Shown piece after piece: positions 1 through 6,488 of a DNA stretch of 20,923 nucleotides (its first letter is position 1; each line of letters starts with the position of its first letter). Position numbers and translations under genes: made by a program. Origin of the DNA: JAENVU01 sp964544295 (lineage in GTDB: Bacteria > Actinomycetota > Acidimicrobiia > IMCC26256 > JAENVU01); assembly GCA_964544295.1 (NCBI GenBank), contig CAZJBJ010000052.1:1-20923 (forward strand), in the 5' to 3' direction. The notes under the pieces were generated by a model that worked only from the letters and a program-made list of their open reading frames with translations, had not been told where the DNA came from and did not search any database.

Positions 1-230
1 GGCACCTTCGAGGTCGCGCGGATCTGCCGACAGACGTCGATGCCCGACACCCGCGGGAGCATCACATCCAAGAGCACGAGGGCGGGCTTGGAGGCCTCGA
101 AGCGTTCGAGCGCTTCGACCCCGTCGGCCGCAGTCTCGACCAGGAATCCTTCGGCGCCCAGCGCCACCGACAGGGCATCGCGGTACGACGCTTCGTCGTC
201 GACCACGAGGATGAGCGGCGGGTCGGCCAT
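1..230 (-). CDS. Response regulator, PhoB/RegX3-like, receiver domain (3' end outside window)
   Basis: This is the N-terminal part of a response regulator receiver domain, cut by the left window edge after about 76 residues. The acidic pair D11-D12 lies in LVVDDE and the likely phosphoacceptor D55 lies in LLDVMLP, the standard receiver layout. The ATG overlaps the stop of the upstream kinase gene by one base (TGATG), so the two are translationally coupled and almost certainly partners. Its place at the end of the pst operon suggests a PhoB/PhoP/RegX3-type phosphate regulator with a DNA-binding domain further left. That output domain is not visible, so the subfamily is inferred from context. 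Confidence 0.88.
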   Translation of the reverse strand, partial: MADPPLILVVDDEASYRDALSVALGAEGFLVETAADGVEALERFEASKPALVLLDVMLPRVSGIDVCRQIRATSKV

Positions 231-1309
231 CAGCGTCCCTCGTCGAACAACGGATTCGTGGCCCCGGTGATGGGGAGTCGGAGCCGGAACACCGAGCCCT
301 CACCTTCGCTCGACTCCACCGTGACGTCGCCATGGTGGGCGTGCGCGACGTTGCGCACGATCGCCAACCCGAGGCCGGTGCCACCGGTCGCCCGGCTGCG
401 CGCCCGATCGACACGGTAGAACCGCTCGAAGATCCGGTCGAGATCCCGTGACGGGATCCCGACGCCGCGATCGGAGACCTCGAACGTGACCCAACCGTCG
501 TGCGCCGTTGCCGTGAGCTCGATCGGCTCACCCGGATCGGAATACTTCAATGCGTTGTCGAGGAGGTTCGCGATAGCACTCACGACCTGCAGTCGATCGC
601 AGTTGATGATCTCGTCACCGGCCTGCACCCGAAGTTCGTGGCCGGAACTCGTCGCAGCCGCATCGACCCGGTCGACCGCGGCGCGAACGAGATCGTCGAC
701 CGCCACCTGCTGACGCGACACCGGCTGCGACTCGATCGCGCCGAGGTCGAGGAGATCGTCCACGATGGCGCCGACCCGCGTCGCTTCGCTGGCGATGCGC
801 TCCGCCAACTGCTTGGCGACCTCCGGGTCGGTCACCTCGGCCAACGTCTCGGCCAGTACCGCCAACGCCCCGACCGGGGTCTTCAGCTCGTGGCTGACAT
901 TCGCGACGAAATCCCGCCGCACGTTCTCGATGCGACGAGCCTCGGTCACGTTCCGCACCAACCCGACGGCACCGATCCGGAGCCGCCCCGCCATGAGCGG
1001 GCGCGCGGTCATCCAGAACACTTCGGCGGGGGGCCCGAAGAGCTGCAGTTCTCGCGAGCACTCCTCGCCCGACCGGGCGCGGTCCATCAACTCACGCAAT
1101 GCCTCGCCGGCCAAGGCGTCTGCGTGGCGAGCATCGTCGAACCGATCCGCAGCCCGGTTGCGCACCACCACCTCACCGGCGCGGTCGACGACGATCAACG
1201 CATCGGTCACGGCGTCCAGCGCGGCCGCCAGGCGACGCCGGTCGAGGTCGTCGTCCTCGAGCGACCCGCCGACCCCGTCGGGGACCAGACCTCGGCGGCG
1301 GCCGCTCAT
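230..1309 (-). CDS. PhoR/SenX3-like sensor histidine kinase lacking membrane segments
   Basis: The 359-residue kinase has a PAS-like region (about 25-125), a HisKA dimerisation domain with phospho-accepting H140 in NVSHELKTP, and a C-terminal HATPase domain. The HATPase shows the N box around N248-N252, a G1 motif DRGVGIP (280-286), an F box FERFYRVD (294-301) and a G2 motif GGTGLGL (309-315). Its ATG overlaps the pstB stop (ATGA). The reading frame stays open another 218 codons upstream, but that stretch is antiparallel-free overlap with pstB in another frame, so the ATG at 1309 is chosen. No hydrophobic segment long enough to span the membrane is present, which is unusual for PhoR/SenX3. 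Together with the next gene it should form the two-component pair that reads phosphate status, perhaps through PstB/PhoU contacts. Confidence 0.92.
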   Translation of the reverse strand: MSGRRRGLVPDGVGGSLEDDDLDRRRLAAALDAVTDALIVVDRAGEVVVRNRAADRFDDARHADALAGEALRELMDRARSGEECSRELQLFGPPAEVFWMTARPLMAGRLRIGAVGLVRNVTEARRIENVRRDFVANVSHELKTPVGALAVLAETLAEVTDPEVAKQLAERIASEATRVGAIVDDLLDLGAIESQPVSRQQVAVDDLVRAAVDRVDAAATSSGHELRVQAGDEIINCDRLQVVSAIANLLDNALKYSDPGEPIELTATAHDGWVTFEVSDRGVGIPSRDLDRIFERFYRVDRARSRATGGTGLGLAIVRNVAHAHHGDVTVESSEGEGSVFRLRLPITGATNPLFDEGR

Positions 1310-2172
1310 CCGAACCGGCCGGTGATGTATCCCTCGGTCCGGGAGTCCGCCGGACTCGTGAAGATGGTGTTGGTCTTGTCGAACTCGACGAGCCGGCCGG
1401 TGCGGGCACCGGACTCGTCGACGTCGGTCGTGAAGAACGCGGTCCGATCCGACACCCGGGCGGCCTGCTGCATGTTGTGGGTCACGATCACGATCGTGTA
1501 GTCCCGCTTCAGCTGCACCATGAGATCCTCGATGCGCGACGTCGCGATCGGATCCAGCGCGGAACACGGCTCGTCCATCAGGATCACGTCGGGCGAGACC
1601 GCGAGCGCCCGGGCGATGCACAGCCGCTGCTGCTGACCGCCCGAGAGCGCGAACGCACTCTTCTTCAGCTTGTCCTTGACCTCGTCCCAGAGCGCGGCGG
1701 CCGTCAGCGCCTCTTCGACCAACGAGTCGAGGTCGCCCTTGAACCGATTGATCCGCGGGCCGTAGGCCACGTTGTCGAAGATCGACTTCGGAAACGGGTT
1801 CGGGCGTTGGAACACCATGCCGACCCGCCGGCGAACCTCGGCCGCGTCGACCTTCGGCCCGTACACGTCCTCGCCGTGGTAGCTGATCGTGCCGGAGACC
1901 TTGGCGCCCACGATGAAGTCGTTCATCCGGTTCAGACAGCGCAGGAACGTGCTCTTGCCGCAACCCGACGGGCCGATGATCGCGGTGATCTCGCGGGACG
2001 CAATGTCCAGCGTCACGCCGTCGACCGCTCGGTGGGCGCCGTAGTCGACTGCGGCGTCGCGGACCTCGAAGACCAGCTCGGCGGGCTCTCCGGCCACGTC
2101 GTCGACGGCGTCGTTCACCATCGCAAGGTTAGTGGGCGTCATCAGGCTCTCGTTCAGTGAGGTCAGGGTCAT
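1306..2172 (-). CDS. pstB: Phosphate ABC transporter ATP-binding protein PstB
   Basis: This is the cytoplasmic ATPase that powers high-affinity phosphate import through PstC/PstA. The 288-residue protein has Walker A GPSGCGKST (67-75), a Q-loop with Q122 in VFQRPNPFP, the signature LSGGQQQR (176-183), Walker B VILMDEP (196-202) and switch H232 in THN. The sequence NRMND after Walker A and the PNPFPKSI stretch are typical of PstB. The start overlaps the pstA stop as ATGA. A downstream ATG at 2142 (M11) has a GAGAG ribosome site and is an alternative that would shorten the N-terminus by ten residues. The N-terminal extension of about 30 residues before the ABC core is longer than in E. coli PstB. 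Confidence 0.97.
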   Translation of the reverse strand: MTLTSLNESLMTPTNLAMVNDAVDDVAGEPAELVFEVRDAAVDYGAHRAVDGVTLDIASREITAIIGPSGCGKSTFLRCLNRMNDFIVGAKVSGTISYHGEDVYGPKVDAAEVRRRVGMVFQRPNPFPKSIFDNVAYGPRINRFKGDLDSLVEEALTAAALWDEVKDKLKKSAFALSGGQQQRLCIARALAVSPDVILMDEPCSALDPIATSRIEDLMVQLKRDYTIVIVTHNMQQAARVSDRTAFFTTDVDESGARTGRLVEFDKTNTIFTSPADSRTEGYITGRFG

Positions 2173-3062
2173 GACGAATGCTTTCGGGCCAGCACGGTCG
2201 AAATGAGCCGCGCCAGGATGGTGAAGACGAACACGATCCCGATCAGGGTGAGGGCGGCACCCCAGGCACGGTTCTGCTGGCCGGGGAACAGCGAGATCGC
2301 GTTCTTGAAGATCTGGGTGGACAACGCGGTGTTCGGACCCTCGGTCAGGTTCGGGTTCGACACGTTCACGAAGCCGATCGTGAAGAGGAGCGGTGCCGTC
2401 TCACCGGCCGCACGTGCGATCGCCAGGAGGGCGCCACTGATGATGCCGGGCGCCGCGGCCGGCAGCACGACCCGCACGATGGTGCCGGCCTTGCGGCCAC
2501 CGAGGGCGTAGGCGGACTCCCGCAGCTCCATCGGGACGAGCTTCAACATCTCGTCGCTGGTGCGGATGACGACGGGCAACATGAGGCACGCGAGCGCCAA
2601 CGCGCCACCGAACGCGGAGAAGCCGAACTCCAACGTCCAGATCGTGTAGATGAACAGCCCCATGACGATCGAGGGCACCCCCGTCATCACGTCCGCGAAG
2701 AAGCGAACGACGTGCCCGAGTCGGCTGCCGGCGCTGTACTCGTTGAGGTAGATCCCACCGAGCACGCCCAGGGGGACCGCCATCGCGGTGGCGACGCCGG
2801 TGATCATCAGCGTCCCCAGCACGGCCGGGCCCATCCCCGGACCTTCCGAACGCGACACGATCGGGATGTCGGCGGTGAACCATCCGGGTTCGGTGACCGA
2901 CGACCAGCCCCGGCTGACCACCGTCACGATGATCATGACCAGCGGGATCATGACGACGATCAGCGACAGCACGATGAGCGCAGTCGCGAGCGCGCTCTTG
3001 AGTCTCCGGCTGCGGCCAGCGGTGCTCTGCGTGATCGATCCGGGAGTGGCGACGGCGGTCAT
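2169..3062 (-). CDS. pstA: Phosphate ABC transporter permease PstA
   Basis: A 297-residue inner-membrane permease that forms the phosphate channel with PstC. It has about six hydrophobic segments, the first near residues 24-50 (a run of L/I/V after a basic RSRRLKSA stretch). It has an EAA-type loop, ELRESAYALGGRKAG (about 179-193), for docking to PstB. The gene sits between pstC and pstB and overlaps both by four bases (ATGA), as expected for subunits needed in equal amounts. Length and order match the PstA family. Confidence 0.96.
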   Translation of the reverse strand: MTAVATPGSITQSTAGRSRRLKSALATALIVLSLIVVMIPLVMIIVTVVSRGWSSVTEPGWFTADIPIVSRSEGPGMGPAVLGTLMITGVATAMAVPLGVLGGIYLNEYSAGSRLGHVVRFFADVMTGVPSIVMGLFIYTIWTLEFGFSAFGGALALACLMLPVVIRTSDEMLKLVPMELRESAYALGGRKAGTIVRVVLPAAAPGIISGALLAIARAAGETAPLLFTIGFVNVSNPNLTEGPNTALSTQIFKNAISLFPGQQNRAWGAALTLIGIVFVFTILARLISTVLARKHSS

Positions 3063-4027
3063 CGCGCACCTCCCGAGCGACGATCGGCCCGGATCACGAT
3101 TCCTCGAGCGAGCACGCCGACGACCAGCGTCACGACGAACAGGACGACGCCCATGCCGATCAGCGCCGAGCGGTAGTTGCCGGTCGCCTCACCCCACTGG
3201 TTGGCGATGACCGCGGCCAGGTTGTCGCCGGACCCGAACAACTTGGCGGTAATCTGGGGGCTGGATCCGATCACGAGCGCGACGGCGATGGTCTCGCCGA
3301 GGGCGCGCCCGAGCCCGATCAGGATGCCCGCGGTGAGCCCGCCGCGGCTGTGCGGGATCACCGACGCCCGGATCATTTCCCACCGGGTCGCTCCGAGCGC
3401 GCGGGCGGCGTCCTTGAGGGACTCCGGCACCGTCGCGAACGTCTCCCGGGCGATGGCGGTGACGATCGGGGTGATCATGATCGCCAGGATGATGCCGGCG
3501 GTCATGAAACTCTTCCCGGCGATCGGGGCGCCGTCGAAGATGCGGTTGAGCAGCGGAACGCCCGAGAAGAGATCGCTCCAGCTCTGGTAGAAGCCGGGGA
3601 GGACGGGGACGAGCACGAGCAGTCCCCACAGGCCGTAGACGACGGAGGGCACGGCCGCGAGCAGGTCCACGAGGTAGGTCACCGGGCGGCGCATCCAGCG
3701 CGGCGCCACCTCGGTCGTGAAGAGGGCGATACCGATGCTCACCGGCACGGCGATGATGACCGCGATCGCGGAGACGACGACCGTCCCGAAGGTGAACGCG
3801 AGGGTGCCGAACTTCGCGTTCGCCGGATCCCAGACGTCGGAGGTGAAGTACGCGAGGCCTTCCGACCGGAACGCGGGCAGCGCCTTCTGGATCAGCGTCG
3901 CGGTGATGAGGGCGAGGATGGCGAGCACGAGCCCACCCGCGACGAAGACGACCACGCGGGCGACGCGGTCGGTGACGAGGCCGGGTGGGCGTTCGGCGCT
4001 GGCGAGCGATGCGGAGGTGGTGGTCAC
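3059..4027 (-). CDS. pstC: Phosphate ABC transporter permease PstC
   Basis: A 322-residue permease partner of PstA. A hydrophobic segment follows the short N-terminal tail (about 24-46), later segments alternate with polar loops, and the EAA loop ESLKDAARALGATRWE (202-217) marks it as an ABC transmembrane protein. PstC-type features include the AVPSVVYGLWG stretch (125-135). The frame is open far upstream into pstS, but the first sensible start after the pstS stop is the GTG at 4027. This GTG has no clear ribosome site and lies about 20 bases past a strong hairpin, so translation may be weak or depend on coupling. The stop overlaps the pstA ATG. Confidence 0.93.
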   Translation of the reverse strand: MTTTSASLASAERPPGLVTDRVARVVVFVAGGLVLAILALITATLIQKALPAFRSEGLAYFTSDVWDPANAKFGTLAFTFGTVVVSAIAVIIAVPVSIGIALFTTEVAPRWMRRPVTYLVDLLAAVPSVVYGLWGLLVLVPVLPGFYQSWSDLFSGVPLLNRIFDGAPIAGKSFMTAGIILAIMITPIVTAIARETFATVPESLKDAARALGATRWEMIRASVIPHSRGGLTAGILIGLGRALGETIAVALVIGSSPQITAKLFGSGDNLAAVIANQWGEATGNYRSALIGMGVVLFVVTLVVGVLARGIVIRADRRSGGAR

Positions 4028-4046
4028 GGTGTGAGTCCAGGCGTGA

Positions 4047-4075
4047 GGTGCGGGCAGGTCACTCCTGCCCGCACC
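4047..4075 (-). terminator. Strong intergenic hairpin between pstS and pstC (attenuator or mRNA stabiliser)
   Basis: A perfect 12-bp inverted repeat with a 5-base loop begins 13 bases after the pstS stop. The arms are 4047-4058 and 4064-4075. No T-run follows on the minus strand, so it is unlikely to be a complete intrinsic terminator. A hairpin here would be expected to protect the 3' end of pstS mRNA or cut read-through, giving more binding protein than permease. Confidence 0.6.
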
Positions 4076-4088
4076 CACTCTGCCTGAT

Positions 4089-5177
4089 TCAGGCGCCGAT
4101 CTGGTCGATCTCGGCCTTGGCCTTGGCCAGGATCGCGTCGGGGAGCGGCGCGAAGTCCACGGTCTCGGCCAGTTTCTGACCATCGGTGTAGAGGTACTCG
4201 AGGAAGCCCTTGAGCGCCGCGGTCACTGCCGCATCACTCTGCTTGACGTACACCAGGATGTAGGTCGGGGCGGTGATCGGGTACGAACCTGCACCTTCCG
4301 CGTTCAGCGGGTCGTAGGTCAGATCGTCGGCCAGGACCGCACCGTCGAGCGCCGCGGTGGCGGATTCGAGCGACGGCTCGACGAACTTGCCTGCCGCGTT
4401 CTTCAGCGCCGCGAAGGTGAGTCCGCCGGCCTTGGCGTCGGAGTAGTCGACGTAGCCGATCGATCCGGCGGTGTCCTTGACGGTCTGGGCCACACCGGCG
4501 TTGCCTTCACCGGCAGACTGACCGTTGGGCCACGCGACCACCTTGTCGGTGCCGAGCGTCCACGCGGTCGGTGCCGCCTTGGTGAGGTACTTGGTGAAGT
4601 TCGCCGTCGTACCGGAACCGTCGGCCCGGTGCACCACGGTGATCGCGGACGACGGGAGCTTGGCTCCGGAGTTGTCCGCCTTGATCGCGGCGTCGTCCCA
4701 CTTCGTGATCTTGCCCTCGAAGATGCCGGCCAGCGTGTCCGGGGACAGCTTCAACTTCACACCCGAGAGGTTGTAGGACACCGTGATCGGAGCGGCGACC
4801 GTCGGGAAGTACAGGAACTCGCCGCCTGTGAACTTGGGCAGGTCCTCTTCCTTCACCGTGCTGTCCGAGCCGGCCCACTGCACCAGGTTGCCCTGGAGGT
4901 CGGTCTGGCCCTTGCCCGATCCGCCACCGCCGTAGGTGACGGTCACCGCAGGCTGTGCGGTCTGGAACTCCTGGATCAGCGTCTCGTAGTACGCCTGGGG
5001 GAACGTGGCGCCGGACCCGTTGAGTGTCGCCGCTGCGAGCTGCGGAGTCTTCTCCGTCGAGGACGACGATCCATTGTTGTCTCCACTGTCTGCCTTCGAG
5101 GACGAGCCGCACGCTGCGGCGACCAGGCCGAACGTGAGCACGAGCGCACCCAGCATGCGCGCGCGTGAACGGTGCAT
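4089..5177 (-). CDS. pstS: Phosphate ABC transporter substrate-binding lipoprotein PstS
   Basis: This extracytoplasmic phosphate-binding protein feeds phosphate to PstC/PstA. The 362-residue product has a basic N-terminus, a hydrophobic stretch and a lipobox ending in LVAAAC with the lipidated cysteine at C23. A low-complexity Ser/Gly/Asp/Asn linker follows. The phosphate-binding motifs of the family are present: GSGATFP (54-60), GSGKG (86-90), the SD pair at 104-105, and HRADGSGT (183-190) with the Arg and Ser/Gly/Thr ligands. The ATG at 5177 is chosen because AGGAG stands six bases upstream; the frame is open further but those starts lack a ribosome site and would bury the signal peptide. 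It is the first gene of the pst operon, and a PHO box lies 74 bases upstream. Confidence 0.97.
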   Translation of the reverse strand: MHRSRARMLGALVLTFGLVAAACGSSSKADSGDNNGSSSSTEKTPQLAAATLNGSGATFPQAYYETLIQEFQTAQPAVTVTYGGGGSGKGQTDLQGNLVQWAGSDSTVKEEDLPKFTGGEFLYFPTVAAPITVSYNLSGVKLKLSPDTLAGIFEGKITKWDDAAIKADNSGAKLPSSAITVVHRADGSGTTANFTKYLTKAAPTAWTLGTDKVVAWPNGQSAGEGNAGVAQTVKDTAGSIGYVDYSDAKAGGLTFAALKNAAGKFVEPSLESATAALDGAVLADDLTYDPLNAEGAGSYPITAPTYILVYVKQSDAAVTAALKGFLEYLYTDGQKLAETVDFAPLPDAILAKAKAEIDQIGA

Positions 5178-5228
5178 TGATTGCTCCTGTCGTTGAGATG
5201 CTTGGTTCATGGCTGGCACCGTACGGAT

Positions 5229-5272
5229 GCCGTCTGACCCGGGACTGGCGCCGAGGTGACATCGAGGTGAAC
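5229..5272 (-). promoter_or_regulatory. PHO box: tandem 11-bp direct repeats upstream of pstS
   Basis: Read on the minus strand, two adjoining 11-bp units, GTTCACCTCGA (5262-5272) and TGTCACCTCGG (5251-5261), match the GTTCACC-type direct repeats bound by PhoP/RegX3-class regulators in actinobacteria. Two weaker units continue in the same 11-bp phase, the last being GGTCAGACGGC (5229-5239). The array ends about 52 bases before the pstS start codon, and the regulator encoded at the end of this operon is the obvious candidate to bind it. Confidence 0.72.
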
Positions 5273-5333
5273 AGCGGGTAGCCATCCCGGTTTCGGCGCC
5301 GCAGGCCGACCGGGGGGCGACGAGCGGCTGTCG

Positions 5334-5355
5334 GCCAGGTGAACAACCGGAAAAC
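5334..5355 (-). promoter_or_regulatory. Possible second PHO-box pair in the pstS-phoU gap
   Basis: A further GTTCACCTGGC unit (5334-5344) is preceded on the minus strand by GTTTTCCGGTT (5345-5355), which matches it at about six of eleven positions. It lies about 62 bases upstream of the main PHO box and nearer phoU. The first unit is a good match and the second is weak, so this is tentative. Confidence 0.35.
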
Positions 5356-5431
5356 TGACGCCGACCGGCGTCGCGGGTACGGTCGGGGGCCGAGTCGCCG
5401 CGGTCATGATGGCGCTATGAACGGAGACGAC

Positions 5432-6121
5432 GTGCCCGACGCAGGCCCAGAAGCGCGCAAGACGCTCCAGGACGAGCTCGATGAGGTCCGTGCCGACCTC
5501 ATCCGCCTCGGCGCGCTCACCGGCGAGGCCATCACGGCGGGGACCCAGGCGTTCCTCGACGGTGACCTGACGATGGCCGAACACGTGATCGCCGCCGACG
5601 ACGTGATCGACGACCTGTACCACTCGATCGAGGATCACATCATCCTGATCCTGGCCACTCAGTCACCGGTGGCGGCCGACCTCCGCGCCGTCATCACGAT
5701 GCTGCGCATCAACCACGAGTTGGAACGCGACGCCGACCTCATGGTCAATGTGGCCAAGACGACCCGGCGCATCTACCCGCACGAACTCGACCCCAAGACC
5801 CGCGGCATCGTGGACCGCATGGGGGTGCAGGCGGCGAATCAGACCCGACTGGCGATCGACGCGTTCGCCGACCGCGATCCGAGTTGGGCATCCGCGCTCG
5901 CCGACATGGACGACGCGATGGACGAGCTGAGCAAGAGCTTGTTCCGGCACTCCCTCACCCTCGGTACCAACGCCGACGAGGGCACGATCGTCAAGGCCAT
6001 GCAGGTCGCGCTCCTGGCCCGCCACTACGAGCGCATCGCCGACCATGCGGTGACGATCGCGGAACGGGTGCGCTTCATGGTCACCGGCACGCACGGTGAC
6101 CACGACCACGATCAGGACTGA
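5432..6121 (+). CDS. phoU: Phosphate signalling regulator PhoU
   Basis: PhoU damps phosphate signalling by linking the Pst transporter to the sensor kinase and limiting uptake. The protein is a two-repeat, all-helical PhoU. Repeat one runs about 8-110 and includes LATQSPVAADLRAVITMLRINHELERDADL; repeat two follows and includes MQVALLARHYERIADHAVTIAERV near the C-terminus, the metal-binding-type helix of the family. It ends in a short His/Asp-rich tail. The start is set at GTG 5432 because GGAGA lies five bases upstream. An in-frame ATG at 5417 would add five residues but has no ribosome site. The gene is divergent from pstS and shares its regulatory gap. Confidence 0.93.
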   Translation: MPDAGPEARKTLQDELDEVRADLIRLGALTGEAITAGTQAFLDGDLTMAEHVIAADDVIDDLYHSIEDHIILILATQSPVAADLRAVITMLRINHELERDADLMVNVAKTTRRIYPHELDPKTRGIVDRMGVQAANQTRLAIDAFADRDPSWASALADMDDAMDELSKSLFRHSLTLGTNADEGTIVKAMQVALLARHYERIADHAVTIAERVRFMVTGTHGDHDHDQD

Positions 6122-6122
6122 G

Positions 6123-6395
6123 TCACTCGGTTTCTTCGTACCCGAGATCCCACTCGAGGATCAGGTGCTCGCGTTCGGCGTCGCGCGCCACTCGCTCCCG
6201 GTTCCGTCGGAACTGCGGGTCGTGCGGGGGCAACAGCTGGAGCCGGGCCATCGCCCGCTGCCGGAACTCGTCGACGACGATCCGGTCGCCGAACACGCCC
6301 TGGACCTCCCAGTGGGGTGACACCGGGCCGAGGTAGATCACCCGCACATGACCTTGGGGCGGAACTTCCTCGAGCACTTCGGGTTCCTGGGCCAT
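6123..6395 (-). CDS. Small hypothetical protein, 90 residues
   Basis: I do not recognise this family. The frame shows strong G/C preference at third codon positions throughout, typical of real genes here, and it fills the space between htrA and phoU, with its stop one base beyond the phoU stop. The product is soluble and charged, with a beta-like middle (HVRVIYLGPVSPHW) and an Arg/Glu-rich C-terminal half, and has no signal peptide or cysteines. An AAGGA-like ribosome site lies about 11 bases before the ATG. It lies downstream of htrA, but a hairpin intervenes. Confidence 0.6.
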   Translation of the reverse strand: MAQEPEVLEEVPPQGHVRVIYLGPVSPHWEVQGVFGDRIVVDEFRQRAMARLQLLPPHDPQFRRNRERVARDAEREHLILEWDLGYEETE

Positions 6396-6408
6396 GAGCG
6401 AGCGCGTC

Positions 6409-6437
6409 CTTCGGTATCGGCTTCGGTATCGGCTTCG
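6409..6437. repeat. Tandem 12-bp direct repeat upstream of the small hypothetical gene
   Basis: The unit CTTCGGTATCGG occurs twice head to tail (6409-6420 and 6421-6432), followed by a five-base partial copy. It lies just upstream of the ribosome site of the 6123-6395 gene. It could be slippage-generated. Confidence 0.8.
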
Positions 6438-6442
6438 TCGGA

Positions 6443-6475
6443 TCGGTCGGACCAGCCACAGGCCGGTCCGACCGA
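6443..6475 (-). terminator. Hairpin downstream of htrA, probable terminator
   Basis: A perfect 11-bp inverted repeat (6443-6453 with 6465-6475) lies about 14 bases past the htrA stop. Three further base pairs can form inside the 11-base loop. No T-run follows on the minus strand, so it would be an atypical intrinsic terminator, as is frequent in high-GC actinobacteria. Confidence 0.55.
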
Positions 6476-6488
6476 GAACCGGACGAGA

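Noticed and set aside
500..1501. Long plus-strand open frames over the kinase and pst genes (also 1099-2160, 2178-3176, 3350-4087)
   Set aside because: They are antisense to well-supported genes, rich in Arg/Asp/His as expected from reversed GC-rich codons, and show no domain.
1310..1963. 218-codon upstream extension of the PhoR-like kinase
   Set aside because: It overlaps pstB in another frame, is Arg-rich, and the ATG at 1309 has an ATGA overlap with pstB.
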